64,000 bases of DNA from Butyrivibrio sp. X503 (GTDB lineage: Bacteria; Bacillota; Clostridia; Lachnospirales; Lachnospiraceae). The stretch spans positions 124,001 through 188,000 of the forward strand of contig NZ_RAIQ01000004.1 of NCBI RefSeq assembly GCF_003625475.1, written 5' to 3'. Of this stretch, positions 43,190 through 52,036 are shown piece after piece (the stretch's first letter is position 1; each line of letters begins with the position of its first letter). The translations under genes and the position numbers were made by a program. The notes below the pieces were generated by a model. That model did not search any database and was not told where the DNA came from. It worked only from the letters and a program-made list of their open reading frames with translations.

Positions 43190-43987
43190 GTGAAAAAAAA
43201 TAAATCTGTCGGGGTTTACGAAACAACACTTAAAGACGGAACCCCTTCCTACAGGTCTTCAATAACCTATAACGGCAAGCACATAGCCCTTGGCTCATTC
43301 TCCGACAAGAGGATCGCCGCCAAGGTCTACAAGGAGGCTTATCGCGTCCTTCATTCGGACAAGGCCACTATCTCCTCTTATAAAAAAGAGATGTCGCTTC
43401 CTTTCGAAAAATATGTCTCTCTCATCAACTACAGAGACAAGGGAATGTACATTTCCAATCCCATTTATTTGGAAAAAAAGTATTTTCTTTATTATCTTTC
43501 ACCCGAAACAGCATATAAATTTGATATAGAGGATCTCTTTTACTACTCATCACATAAAATAATGAAAAGAGGCTCTCATCTTTTTGTCGCGGATTACGGC
43601 AGCCAGCTTTCCGTGCTTGCGCGCTACGGCATAAAGAGCTACTCGGTAAGGGGGCGCGATTTTTCTTTTGCCAATGATGACCCTTACGACCTTCGCTACG
43701 AGAATATCATTATCTTAAACAGATACCACGGTGTAAGACAGTTTGCGGAAAAAGGTTTTGTGAAGTACAAGACTGTCATTCATATAAGAAGCAACTACGT
43801 CGTTGGAAAGTACGCCTCCGAGGCCGAGGCCGCCATCGCGTACAACAAAGCCGCCGATATTCTTAAGAAGAATGGCATTAACAAAAATTTCATCCAGAAT
43901 TACGTAGAAGAGGTTTCCGCCTCTCAGTATGCCGAGATATACCTCAAGGTCAAAATATCAGATAAAATCTATTCTCTTAAGGGCTGA
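43190..43987 (+). CDS. AP2-domain DNA-binding protein with degenerate HNH region
   Basis: 265 aa. The N-terminal part (~5-55) has VGVYETTLKDGTPSYRSSIT, then KHIALGSFSDKRIAAKVYKE, the three-strand-plus-helix AP2/ERF pattern. The C-terminal part repeats it (VIHIRSNYVVGKYASEAEAA, IAYNKAADIL). Between them, SFANDDPYDLRYENIIILNR looks like an HNH homing endonuclease segment (NxxxNRxENL-like), but the catalytic His-Asn pair is not evident. The start is GTG 43190 behind AAGAGG. It probably descends from an AP2-HNH homing endonuclease and now may only bind DNA. Confidence 0.7.
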   Translation: MKKNKSVGVYETTLKDGTPSYRSSITYNGKHIALGSFSDKRIAAKVYKEAYRVLHSDKATISSYKKEMSLPFEKYVSLINYRDKGMYISNPIYLEKKYFLYYLSPETAYKFDIEDLFYYSSHKIMKRGSHLFVADYGSQLSVLARYGIKSYSVRGRDFSFANDDPYDLRYENIIILNRYHGVRQFAEKGFVKYKTVIHIRSNYVVGKYASEAEAAIAYNKAADILKKNGINKNFIQNYVEEVSASQYAEIYLKVKISDKIYSLKG

Positions 43988-44046
43988 TCATGCCCTTTTT
44001 TCCCATTTTTTCATATTCGCTTTTTTAATTATTTTGTAATTATTCA

Positions 44047-44098
44047 TTGACACACGCTTCAGAATGTGATATAAGTGTACTAGCATTACTAATACACT
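44047..44098 (+). promoter_or_regulatory. Promoter and palindromic operator of the lipoprotein array
   Basis: TTGACA (44047-44052), 17 nt, TATAAG (44070-44075). Over the start site lies a near-perfect 25-bp dyad, AGTGTA-N-TAG-N5-CTA-N-TACACT (44074-44098). It suggests tight control by a dimeric repressor not encoded next to it. Confidence 0.75.
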
Positions 44099-44140
44099 TA
44101 CACTTGTAAAAGGAAAGATGCTCTTAAAAGGAGGAACTAA

Positions 44141-44746
44141 ATGAAAAAGAGACTGACAGCGACAGTCATCGCGGCGTCTGCACTGATGCTTACACTTATG
44201 GGGTGCGCTCACAGCGCAGGGGAAGATCCCTTTGAAAGTGAAGCCGCAATGGAAGAATCCGAAACGGAATCAGCGTCAGAACCTGTAAGTTCATCCGATT
44301 CATCAGATGATTTTACAGATGATTCTTTTGTATATAAAGATCAGAACATATCGATCTTAAACGATGCCGCTATCACACTCGGTTCGCTGGGTGATTACGA
44401 CAAGGACGGTTCCTTTGTCGGAGGCGAGTACAAAAACTACTCTTTTGATAAAGGAGCAATTGCTTTTGACACCACCATTATTGACGGAAAAGAGTCTCCG
44501 GTTTACTTATACCTCAAATCTCCTTCCATCAAAACCGCTAAAGGAGTCGGTGTCGGAGATTCCAAAGAGGATATCCTTTCCGTTTACGGTGACCCGAATG
44601 ATACCATCGACGACGGTATAGTTTATAGCATTGAATACCAATTTGATACTTACAATATCTCTTTTGTATTTGATGATAAAAAAGAAAAAGTTGAAATGGT
44701 CATCTACAAAAACAACTACTACTATTCAAAGACCAAATTCAATTAA
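44141..44746 (+). CDS. Lipoprotein of the nine-gene paralogous array, member 1
   Basis: 201 aa. Signal and lipobox end LMLTLMGC (lipid Cys 22), followed by a Glu/Ser-rich spacer to ~58. The family core starts DDSFVYKDQNISILNDAA and holds the second conserved module KGVGVGDSKEDILSVYGDP near 130. Both modules have the Gly-Asp-helix-Tyr-Gly-Pro spacing of BamE/SmpA-like folds. It is the first gene after the operator, behind AAAGGAGG, and its extracellular role is unknown. Confidence 0.85.
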   Translation: MKKRLTATVIAASALMLTLMGCAHSAGEDPFESEAAMEESETESASEPVSSSDSSDDFTDDSFVYKDQNISILNDAAITLGSLGDYDKDGSFVGGEYKNYSFDKGAIAFDTTIIDGKESPVYLYLKSPSIKTAKGVGVGDSKEDILSVYGDPNDTIDDGIVYSIEYQFDTYNISFVFDDKKEKVEMVIYKNNYYYSKTKFN

Positions 44747-44810
44747 CGCTATGCGCTTATCTTAGCGCTTATCAAAGGAAAGAACTAACGCTTATAAAAG
44801 GAGGGTGGAC

Positions 44811-45482
44811 ATGAACAAAAGAAAGACAGCAGCACTATTAATGGCATCAATAATGATGCTCACCATGATGGGATGCGGAACTGCCTCATCTGAGTCTTCA
44901 CCCGAGACCGGCGCAGGCCCTACAACAGACATTGACGCCGGTGTATCGACAGGCCTTGCGGATATGCCTTCGGTTGGTATTTCAGCCGATCTTGCCGCAG
45001 ATATCGAAGCTTCATCGGTTTCGGCCATCTCAACGGATGAGCCCGCCGCTTACGCTTCTCTCCCCGATGATTCTTTTCTGTATAAAGGAAATGTCATCTC
45101 GGTACTTAACGATGTGAAGACAACTATTGATGCTCTGGGCAAAAAGGATTCTGAGAAGACAAGTCTTTACACAAACGAAAACCTGTACAGCTTCGACTCA
45201 CATGCTATCGAGTTTGAAACATACAAGGTTGACGGAGAAGAGCTTCCAAAATGCATATATGTTATTGCAAGCGGAATCTTAACTCCCAAGAATATCTGCG
45301 TGGGCTGCTCCAAAGACGAAGTTATAGCAGCTTACGGCGAACCTAACAAAGTTAACGACGACACATTCAGTGCAATTGAATACAACTTTGATGATACCAA
45401 TATCGTATTCGATATCTACGAGGAAAAAGTAGACAGGATCACTATTGAAAACGTCGAGACATCATCCAAAGTTGTTCAATAA
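44811..45482 (+). CDS. Lipoprotein of the nine-gene paralogous array, member 2
   Basis: 223 aa; lipobox MLTMMGC (Cys 22). It has the longest low-complexity spacer among the first three (Ala/Asp/Ser/Thr to ~85). The core begins DDSFLYKGNVISVLNDVK and has the second module KNICVGCSKDEVIAAYGEP, in which Cys replaces the usual Ser. The ATG at 44811 lies six nt after GGAGG; the GTG two codons earlier overlaps the site and is not used. Gap of 64 bp to member 1. Confidence 0.85.
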   Translation: MNKRKTAALLMASIMMLTMMGCGTASSESSPETGAGPTTDIDAGVSTGLADMPSVGISADLAADIEASSVSAISTDEPAAYASLPDDSFLYKGNVISVLNDVKTTIDALGKKDSEKTSLYTNENLYSFDSHAIEFETYKVDGEELPKCIYVIASGILTPKNICVGCSKDEVIAAYGEPNKVNDDTFSAIEYNFDDTNIVFDIYEEKVDRITIENVETSSKVVQ

Positions 45483-45523
45483 CACGGTAATCGCTTTTGG
45501 CGCTTATAAAGAGGATGAATACT

Positions 45524-46096
45524 ATGAGACTTAAAAGAATATTACCCGCATTACTTATGACAGGTACAGTGATGCTCACACTTATGGGATGCACGAGTCT
45601 TTCTTCGTTTACAACTCCCAAAAATAACAATACACCCGTTATTGAAACAGTAGATCACACTGCTAACCCATCCGACGATTGTCTTGTGATTTACGGTAAG
45701 ACTGTTTCGGTACTAAACAACGTTGATTCAACACTTGCTACTCTCGGAGAGCCCGAGTCCACTTTTGCTTACAAATGTGACAAGAGATACAGCTACAAGC
45801 TCGCCGGCGTTGAATATGAGACCTATAAGATCAAGAAGACCGAATGCCCTTTATGCTTTTTTATAGATAAAGAGGGTGTTGAAACCTTCAAAGGCATAGG
45901 TATAGGCGATTCCAGAGAGGACGTTCTTAATACATACGGCATGCCCGGAGAGCAGGATCAGGACAAGCTGATCTCCTTCCCGAATTCAACGACTTATACA
46001 CTTGATAAATGTACTCATACTTTCCAGTTCGATGACAACGATAAGGTCATACTTATCTGCGTAGAGAGTTCATTAACTCGCTCAATGATGCCCTGA
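45524..46096 (+). CDS. Lipoprotein of the nine-gene paralogous array, member 3
   Basis: 190 aa, the shortest member, because the spacer after lipid Cys 23 (VMLTLMGC) is only ~30 residues. The core is SDDCLVIYGKTVSVLNNVD with TLGEPESTFAY, and the second module is KGIGIGDSREDVLNTYGMP. Extra Cys in KKTECPLCFFIDK and the tail KCTHTFQF are unusual for the array. ATG 45524 is nine nt after AAAGAGG; an earlier in-frame ATG overlaps that site. Confidence 0.83.
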   Translation: MRLKRILPALLMTGTVMLTLMGCTSLSSFTTPKNNNTPVIETVDHTANPSDDCLVIYGKTVSVLNNVDSTLATLGEPESTFAYKCDKRYSYKLAGVEYETYKIKKTECPLCFFIDKEGVETFKGIGIGDSREDVLNTYGMPGEQDQDKLISFPNSTTYTLDKCTHTFQFDDNDKVILICVESSLTRSMMP

Positions 46097-46171
46097 TCTT
46101 ATTCATAAGTTGATTTCTTTATTTTAAAGGGAATAGCAGTTTTTGCTTTTACACTTATAAAAGGAGGAAAT

Positions 46172-46819
46172 ATGAAAACAAGAAAGACAGTTGCAATCTT
46201 AATGGCATCAGCAATGATGCTAACGCTTATGGGATGTGGTTCTTCTGAAGAAGTAACTACTGTCGGTGAGGATTTAGGCGAAACCGGGGCGGAAATCTCT
46301 GTAGATGTCAAGGCACCGGAAGCCGAAGCAGAAAGCATCGCTGACGCATCTACGGACACGACAAGTGCATCGACATCCGATGATTCTTTTAGCTATAAGG
46401 AAAAAGAAATCTCTATTCTGGATGATGTACAGACTGTGATCGATACTCTCGGCACTCCCGATGATACCTATGAAGGATCGGATGACGATAATCCGAATTT
46501 TGCAGAAAAAAGATATTACTATCACCTTGCCTGCATTGACGTTTCTACCTTTGTTATAGACGGAAAAGAGAATCTTCTTTCAATTTCCATCAAAACCCCT
46601 GAAATTTCCACCCCCAAGGGGATAAAGATTGAAAGCAGTAAGGACGATGTGATCGCGGCTTATGGTGAACCGACCAAGGAAAGCGAAAGTGGCAATTACA
46701 AATACATTGAGTACGAGTTTGACAATTACAAGATCATTTTTCCCCTTTCCGAAAAAGGCAATGTAAGCGGAATCACCTATCAGAACTCCGCAACTCATGA
46801 TATGGTTCCATGGTCATAA
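46172..46819 (+). CDS. Lipoprotein of the nine-gene paralogous array, member 4
   Basis: 215 aa; lipobox MLTLMGC (Cys 22), acidic/Ala/Thr spacer to ~68. The core DDSFSYKEKEISILDDVQTV is followed by TLGTPDDTYEG, so the first module also carries the LGxPD end. The second module is KGIKIESSKDDVIAAYGEP with a closing strand YKYIEYEFDNYKIIF. It starts behind AAAAGGAGG. This member shows the two-module design most clearly. Confidence 0.86.
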   Translation: MKTRKTVAILMASAMMLTLMGCGSSEEVTTVGEDLGETGAEISVDVKAPEAEAESIADASTDTTSASTSDDSFSYKEKEISILDDVQTVIDTLGTPDDTYEGSDDDNPNFAEKRYYYHLACIDVSTFVIDGKENLLSISIKTPEISTPKGIKIESSKDDVIAAYGEPTKESESGNYKYIEYEFDNYKIIFPLSEKGNVSGITYQNSATHDMVPWS

Positions 46820-46868
46820 GAAATAACGCTTATTACCATAAAATAAACGCTAATTAAAAGGAGAAACG

Positions 46869-47492
46869 ATGAAAACTAAGACAACTATGGCAATTCTAAC
46901 TGCATCGGCAATGATGCTCGCACTTATGGGCTGCGGTGATTCAGTGGGAAGCGCTTCGGCTTTCGAAGGCATCTCTGCAGAAGAAACCACTTCTCCCACC
47001 GAAACTGACACTACCGATGCAGCGGAAAGTCCGGCCAAAGCCACTCCATCTGATATCACAGATGCCGATGCTTCATTTGAATATAACGGACAAAGCGTCT
47101 CAATATTTGATGATGACAAGACTATACATGATGTTTTTGGCGAAGAAATACCTGATTATACGTATTCCGATGATAAGAATGTAACTCATTGTTCCTTTGG
47201 AACAAAAGAAGATTCTGTCGGCTACAGCGTTTGGGACAACAATGGTGAAAAATATCCTCTCACGCTCACGGTTTGCGACAAAAACGTAAAGACTTCCAAG
47301 GGGATCGGTATCGGAAATACCAAAGATGAAGTTATAGCCGCTTATGGCGATTCATATACCGTAGCTCCCAATATGGAAGACGGAATTATATATGACTTCG
47401 GATCATTTACAATGGATTTTTGTTTTTTTGACGGAGAATTATATTTAATTACCTTCTGGAATACAGAAAATAACAACAAGGCGCCTCAATAA
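46869..47492 (+). CDS. Lipoprotein of the nine-gene paralogous array, member 5
   Basis: 207 aa; signal KTKTTMAILTASAMMLALMGC almost identical to member 6 at the DNA level, which points to a recent duplication of this pair. Spacer Thr/Glu/Pro-rich to ~60. Core ADASFEYNGQSVSIFDDDKT, second module KGIGIGNTKDEVIAAYGDS, ending in a hydrophobic FTMDFCFFDGELYLITFW. Confidence 0.86.
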   Translation: MKTKTTMAILTASAMMLALMGCGDSVGSASAFEGISAEETTSPTETDTTDAAESPAKATPSDITDADASFEYNGQSVSIFDDDKTIHDVFGEEIPDYTYSDDKNVTHCSFGTKEDSVGYSVWDNNGEKYPLTLTVCDKNVKTSKGIGIGNTKDEVIAAYGDSYTVAPNMEDGIIYDFGSFTMDFCFFDGELYLITFWNTENNNKAPQ

Positions 47493-47521
47493 TTTATTTT
47501 TGCTTATAAAGGAGAGACAGG

Positions 47522-48193
47522 ATGAAAACTAAGACAACTATGGCAATTATAACGGCATCGGCAATGATGCTCGCACTTATGGGCTGCGGAGAAGCAGCGC
47601 CTGAGGCATCTCCCGCTACAAGCGATATTTCTTTTGAAGAGGTCGCTCCAAGCACAGACACAGCCACCGAAGATACTTCAAGTGAAGCCGAAGCAGCTTC
47701 AAGTGAAACTTCGACTGAAGAATCTTCTGCTTCCGATGATGCTTCAATCGAAGTTAACGGCAAGAAGGTTTCAATCCTCGATGATTTTCAGACAGCCTTT
47801 GATGCTTTGGGACCTGCGGACGGTGACCCCACCTCCGATGCAAGTAAATCAATCTTCTACTCTTTTGCTTCAGGTGCGATCGAGTATACAACAGTAAAGA
47901 TCGACGGTGAGGAGCTTCCGACAACTTTGGATATCCGTTCAGGTGATTTCAAAACATCAAAAGGTATCGGAATCGGCAGTACAGAGGATGAAGTCGTTGA
48001 AGCTTACGGTGAACCCACAGACGTAGATAACGGTGAAGGCGTCGTAGCCGACAACGGAACGCCATTAAAGCTACACGTTACCACCTACGATCTTGACGGC
48101 TATTCAATTAGTTTCAAGTATGACGATGACAAAAAGGTAGCGAAATATTGGTTTAACAATACTGCCAACAACGCCAAATATAATAATCAATAA
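47522..48193 (+). CDS. Lipoprotein of the nine-gene paralogous array, member 6
   Basis: 223 aa; lipobox MLALMGC, Ser/Glu/Thr spacer to ~75 (EDTSSEAEAASSETSTEESS). Core ASIEVNGKKVSILDDFQTAF with LGPADGDP, second module KGIGIGSTEDEVVEAYGEP, and a short insertion before the last strands (VVADNGTPLKLHV). It follows member 5 by 29 bp behind AAGGAGAG. Confidence 0.86.
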   Translation: MKTKTTMAIITASAMMLALMGCGEAAPEASPATSDISFEEVAPSTDTATEDTSSEAEAASSETSTEESSASDDASIEVNGKKVSILDDFQTAFDALGPADGDPTSDASKSIFYSFASGAIEYTTVKIDGEELPTTLDIRSGDFKTSKGIGIGSTEDEVVEAYGEPTDVDNGEGVVADNGTPLKLHVTTYDLDGYSISFKYDDDKKVAKYWFNNTANNAKYNNQ

Positions 48194-48220
48194 ATAGAAC
48201 ATTATGAGGAGAGAGAAAAA

Positions 48221-48865
48221 ATGAAGAAACTATCAACTATCGCTATTTCAACTGCAATGGTGTTTGCACTTATGGGCTGCGGCGCGTCAGGAACAACAGG
48301 GGAAACAACAGGAGGCGATGAAACAGCTTCTACCTTGAACTATGATGATTCATCATCTTCTACCGACGCGGGCGAAGTAAAAACAGAGCTTTCCGATGAC
48401 CAGTTCATGTGCAACGGAAAGGCAGTATCAATTTTAGACGATAAAGATACCATCATGGAAAAATTGGGTGATTGCGATCCGGAAAGAACAACAATCCGCG
48501 AAGATAGAGGAGATTATTGCTTCAAAGAAAGCGAAATACATCTGACAACGCTTACAAAAGACGGAACCGAATACCCTATAGAATTCTATATCTCTCAAAA
48601 TGTAACAACCACTGCACGAGGAATCAAGATAGGTAGTTCCACAAAAGATATTGAGGCTGCTTACGGAGAACCCAATGTCGAGCCTGAAAGGCCACAACAT
48701 GCAGACGGGACCCCTTTCTCGGATGAAGAAATAGCTGAAACTATTGGAAAATCCTATATATATGATCTGGGTGATATCCAATTAGCTTTCGGCACAGAAG
48801 ATGATAAGGTAACAGCATTCACTTACCAAAACAAAGAAAACCACGATAAATTCGAATGGAATTAA
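48221..48865 (+). CDS. Lipoprotein of the nine-gene paralogous array, member 7
   Basis: 214 aa; shorter signal MKKLSTIAISTAMVFALMGC (Cys 20), closely similar to member 9. Spacer Gly/Thr/Ser-rich. Core DDQFMCNGKAVSILDDKDTI with LGDCDPERT; second module RGIKIGSSTKDIEAAYGEP carries an inserted loop (ERPQHADGTPFSDEEIAETI). It is the only member with a Cys in the core's first strand. Confidence 0.85.
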   Translation: MKKLSTIAISTAMVFALMGCGASGTTGETTGGDETASTLNYDDSSSSTDAGEVKTELSDDQFMCNGKAVSILDDKDTIMEKLGDCDPERTTIREDRGDYCFKESEIHLTTLTKDGTEYPIEFYISQNVTTTARGIKIGSSTKDIEAAYGEPNVEPERPQHADGTPFSDEEIAETIGKSYIYDLGDIQLAFGTEDDKVTAFTYQNKENHDKFEWN

Positions 48866-48892
48866 AAGCGCAAAAAGGAAAGAGATACAGAT

Positions 48893-49558
48893 ATGAAAAA
48901 GATAACGACCGTTACAATTGCATCGGCTGTTATGCTTATGCTCATCGGCTGTGGGGAAACAACCGGTGAATCAGCAAGTCTTGAGCTGTCGACCACCGCT
49001 ATCGGTGCTGAAGAAAGCACCGGTATCGATAACTCAAGCGATACTGAAAGTGGATCAGAAGAAGCCGGTGCCGACTCCTCTCTTGCCGGTGAAACTTATG
49101 AAGCTTCAGAAGATGCTGAGCAGGAAACTAATTCGGAACTCACCTCCGATCAGTTTAACTACAAAGGAAATACAATATCTATTCTGGACAGCAACGACAG
49201 GATTTTAAGCAATCTTGGTGCATTTAACACCGAGCTTACCGTTACTTCGGATATTCAATCGATGTATGTATACGGCGAAGCCGAGATTACCTACAACGCA
49301 ATGAAAAAAGACGGCAAAGAATATCCGTACATTCTTGATATCGAAACTGACACTGTCAGTACCTCTCGCGGTATCAAGGTTGGTAGCTCAAAAGATGACG
49401 TCCTCAATGCCTACGAGGAAGCCGAAGAAGGCAAAGACGGAATGATTTCCTGCAGCTTTGACGGCTTTGACATCATGTTTATAACAGAAAACGATAAAGT
49501 CGTCGCAATCAACTACAAGAACCTAGCCACTGCCTCCGATTTCGATGATATGGATTGA
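48893..49558 (+). CDS. Lipoprotein of the nine-gene paralogous array, member 8
   Basis: 221 aa; lipobox LMLIGC (Cys 20), long acidic/Ser spacer to ~85 (SSDTESGSEEAGADSSLAGE). Core SDQFNYKGNTISILDSNDRI with LGAFNTEL; second module RGIKVGSSKDDVLNAYEEA, where the usual Tyr-Gly-Glu-Pro is changed to YEEA. This may relax the turn typical of the family. Confidence 0.84.
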   Translation: MKKITTVTIASAVMLMLIGCGETTGESASLELSTTAIGAEESTGIDNSSDTESGSEEAGADSSLAGETYEASEDAEQETNSELTSDQFNYKGNTISILDSNDRILSNLGAFNTELTVTSDIQSMYVYGEAEITYNAMKKDGKEYPYILDIETDTVSTSRGIKVGSSKDDVLNAYEEAEEGKDGMISCSFDGFDIMFITENDKVVAINYKNLATASDFDDMD

Positions 49559-49586
49559 TTTATACAGATGTAATAAAGGAGAAATT

Positions 49587-50249
49587 ATGAAGAAATTATC
49601 GACATTTGCGATCACCTCAGCTCTTGTTTTCATACTTATGGGCTGCGGTGTGACCGAAGAAGACGTAATATCATCAACTGAAGATTTTACTGTAGACGAA
49701 GAAACGGTCGAAGCCGTTCAGGAAGCTCTTTCAGACAGTTCGGAGCACAGTGGCGATACAGGTTCTGATATGGCAACAACAGGTGCTTCTGTGACAGTTT
49801 CCAAGATCACTTCAATGGAAAAAGACGATCCCACTATCAACTATAAGCAGAACCAGATCTCTGTGCTTGACACTAAGGATCAAATACTTGAGGCTATGGG
49901 AAAACCCGATCCTCAGAGTGATCCCGCTCTTGCCGATCACTACTACTCTTTTGACGACAATCAGATCGGCATGCAGACAGTTGATGTGGACAAAACAGAG
50001 ACACCTCTTACCATAACTGTTTCCGAAAAAGGCGTATTCACATCAATGAATATCAGCGTAGGTACTCCAAAGGATGAAGTCGTTAAGACCTACGGTGATG
50101 ATTATGAGACTTTTAAGAGTGAGTACGGAATCGGATACAAGTACGAATTCGAAAAATTCGTATTATATTTCACCTTCGATAATGATGAAGTCGTAGAGTT
50201 TTACTATACGAACAAAGAAGCTGAAAAAATCGCTTTAAAACAGAAATAA
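49587..50249 (+). CDS. Lipoprotein of the nine-gene paralogous array, member 9
   Basis: 220 aa; signal MKKLSTFAITSALVFILMGC (Cys 20). Spacer with a long Val/Glu/Asp stretch. Core DPTINYKQNQISVLDTKDQI with MGKPDPQSDP; second module MNISVGTPKDEVVKTYGDD. The ATG at 49587 follows AAAGGAG; an earlier in-frame ATG lies inside member 8. It is the last member, with a terminator ~85 bp downstream. Confidence 0.84.
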   Translation: MKKLSTFAITSALVFILMGCGVTEEDVISSTEDFTVDEETVEAVQEALSDSSEHSGDTGSDMATTGASVTVSKITSMEKDDPTINYKQNQISVLDTKDQILEAMGKPDPQSDPALADHYYSFDDNQIGMQTVDVDKTETPLTITVSEKGVFTSMNISVGTPKDEVVKTYGDDYETFKSEYGIGYKYEFEKFVLYFTFDNDEVVEFYYTNKEAEKIALKQK

Positions 50250-50333
50250 AACAGTACTCGGCACCCGGATCGATATATTCCGAAGATCCGGTTAGTACAC
50301 CGGCATGGCAATTGCAATGCCTTCACATAAATA

Positions 50334-50373
50334 AGGGACTAAAGAGTTCACTGCTTCTTTAGTCCTCTTTATT
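50334..50373 (+). terminator. Terminator of the lipoprotein array
   Basis: AGGGACTAAAGA and TCTTTAGTCCT arms followed by CTTTATTT. Two smaller dyads (CCGGATC/GATCCGG and GGCAT/ATGCC, 50267-50320) precede it. Confidence 0.8.
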
Positions 50374-50403
50374 TATATCTTATTATGTCCTAAATCGTAC
50401 AGA

Positions 50404-51213
50404 TCACATATTGTCTATGTTCTGCATAGCCTGAAGTCTGTCTTCCAAAGGAGCGGCGTTATCCGATGTATTGACATCTCCCGTCTCCACATCTCTTATA
50501 ACATTCCCTGTTCTCTCCATTTCTCTCAGTCTCTCGGTTTCATCGGCCATATCGTTTGAAAAAGCTCTATCATCCATCTCACGGGCTTTTCTCTGCTCTT
50601 CTCTGGCTTCCATCTCGCGCTCATAGCTTATCTGAGATATATCGCCCTTTAGATACATTTCTTTAAGCATGGAATCCGAATAGCTTCCGACCGTCTGATT
50701 GGAGTTGGATGAGGAACCATCTATAGAGGCCTCTTTATATATCTCTCTGGCGCTGTCCTTAGCCTTTATAGCCTCCTGTTTGGTCTTTTCGAGGAATTCT
50801 CCCGGCTCATAAGGAATGGGCTTAAATTCGAATCTGGGCTCTTTTTCCTTAAGCTCTATTTCCGGAAGCTCTACTTCGGGAACTATCTCCTGCTCTCTCT
50901 TTGACGCATCATTCTTGGATACATCGTAGATGGCGTTGTTATCCTTTTTATCCCGCTCGTCTCTGTCCTGTATATCTTCTTTTTTTACCCTGACCGTATC
51001 GCCGTCACTGGATCTTGCTATTACAGGTCCGTACTCCTTAGTCCTGATATCCTCGCGCTTGGAAACATCTTCCTTGATGAGTTCCCTGGTTCTATCTTCA
51101 TGAGGCTTTATAGGTTCCTTTACTTTAACCGGTTCTTTAGGACGCGACACAGGAGTATTTGCCCCGGTGTGTACCGGCTCGGCCATATGCGGCTTAAATT
51201 GTACTTCTGCCAT
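50404..51213 (-). CDS. Charged, mostly disordered cytoplasmic protein
   Basis: 269 aa with no TM or signal and no recognised domain. The first two-thirds are rich in Lys/Glu/Asp/Pro (KEPVKVKEPIKPHEDRTREL). The C-terminal third is helical with SDSMLKEMYLKGDISQISYE, which resembles a short SHOCT-like motif, then RAREMDD-type charged helices. The start ATG 51211-51213 follows AAGGAGG. Possibly a scaffold or DNA-structure-associated protein; this is not shown by the sequence. Confidence 0.65.
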   Translation of the reverse strand: MAEVQFKPHMAEPVHTGANTPVSRPKEPVKVKEPIKPHEDRTRELIKEDVSKREDIRTKEYGPVIARSSDGDTVRVKKEDIQDRDERDKKDNNAIYDVSKNDASKREQEIVPEVELPEIELKEKEPRFEFKPIPYEPGEFLEKTKQEAIKAKDSAREIYKEASIDGSSSNSNQTVGSYSDSMLKEMYLKGDISQISYEREMEAREEQRKAREMDDRAFSNDMADETERLREMERTGNVIRDVETGDVNTSDNAAPLEDRLQAMQNIDNM

Positions 51214-51277
51214 AATACTGCCTCCTTTAAATCAATAATAAAAAAACATACCTCTGCAAGTTAATTCTAAATCAAAT

Positions 51278-51322
51278 AAACGTATATTTATAGCTTTTTG
51301 GACTATAAATATACGTTTTTTA
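51278..51322. terminator. Hairpin terminator between DUF4956 operon and next gene
   Basis: AACGTATATTTATAG and CTATAAATATACGTT arms are perfect. The longer T-run is on the plus strand, and a shorter TTTATTTG is on the minus strand. Confidence 0.65.
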
Positions 51323-51364
51323 ATACTTTATTGTTTAAAATTCAGATATTGTGGCAACTTTATT

Positions 51365-52036
51365 TCAGCCGTTATATTCTCCGTTGTACTGGATAAGCGT
51401 GATATCTTTTACCTCAGGAATATCTCTGATCTCTTTTTCAAAAGAAAACTCGTCATTCTTGATATATAACTCAACAGCAAGCTCTGTTGTTCCCGCACGA
51501 AGTGTCTTGGACTTGATATAGTTCTTAGTGCTTCCGAACGCCTTCATGACCTTATCTCCCGCTTCTGTTCCCTCGTAGTGGATAACGGCAACATATACCT
51601 GACCTGTTGAAGCCTTGGCATAGAAAATGATGATCATGATAATAAGAATAACTGCAGCCGCAAGTGTAAGCCAGTACATGCCCGCACCCACCGTAATACC
51701 GGTGGTTATCGCCCAGAACAGATACAAAAGATCAAGCGGATCCTTGATCGCTGTTCTGAATCTTACGATTGAAAGCGCACCGACCATACCGAGTGAAATA
51801 ACGATATTGGTGCTGATCGCAAGTGTTACCATACATGTAAGTACTGTCATGCCGATAAGTGTAACCGCAAAACTCTTTGAGAAAACAACGCCCGCGTAGA
51901 ATTTCTTGTAAACAAAGTAAATGATCATACCCATGATAAGTGCAATTATAAGGGAAAGAGCTATCTTTCCGAGATCATAGGTTGAATAAATATCCGAATT
52001 TAAAATTGATTTCCTTATTACGTCTTTAACGCTCAT
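51365..52036 (-). CDS. DUF4956 family membrane protein
   Basis: 223 aa with four TM helices (GKIALSLIIALIMGMIIYFV, SFAVTLIGMTVLTCMVTLAI, NIVISLGMVGALSIVRFRTA, GMYWLTLAAAVILIIMIIIF) and a soluble C-terminal domain. The GALSIVRFRTAIKDPLDLLY stretch is the DUF4956 hallmark. Its partner is the VTC-domain protein encoded just upstream (4-bp overlap). The pair is common and linked to polyphosphate or polymer synthesis only by association. Confidence 0.9.
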   Translation of the reverse strand: MSVKDVIRKSILNSDIYSTYDLGKIALSLIIALIMGMIIYFVYKKFYAGVVFSKSFAVTLIGMTVLTCMVTLAISTNIVISLGMVGALSIVRFRTAIKDPLDLLYLFWAITTGITVGAGMYWLTLAAAVILIIMIIIFYAKASTGQVYVAVIHYEGTEAGDKVMKAFGSTKNYIKSKTLRAGTTELAVELYIKNDEFSFEKEIRDIPEVKDITLIQYNGEYNG

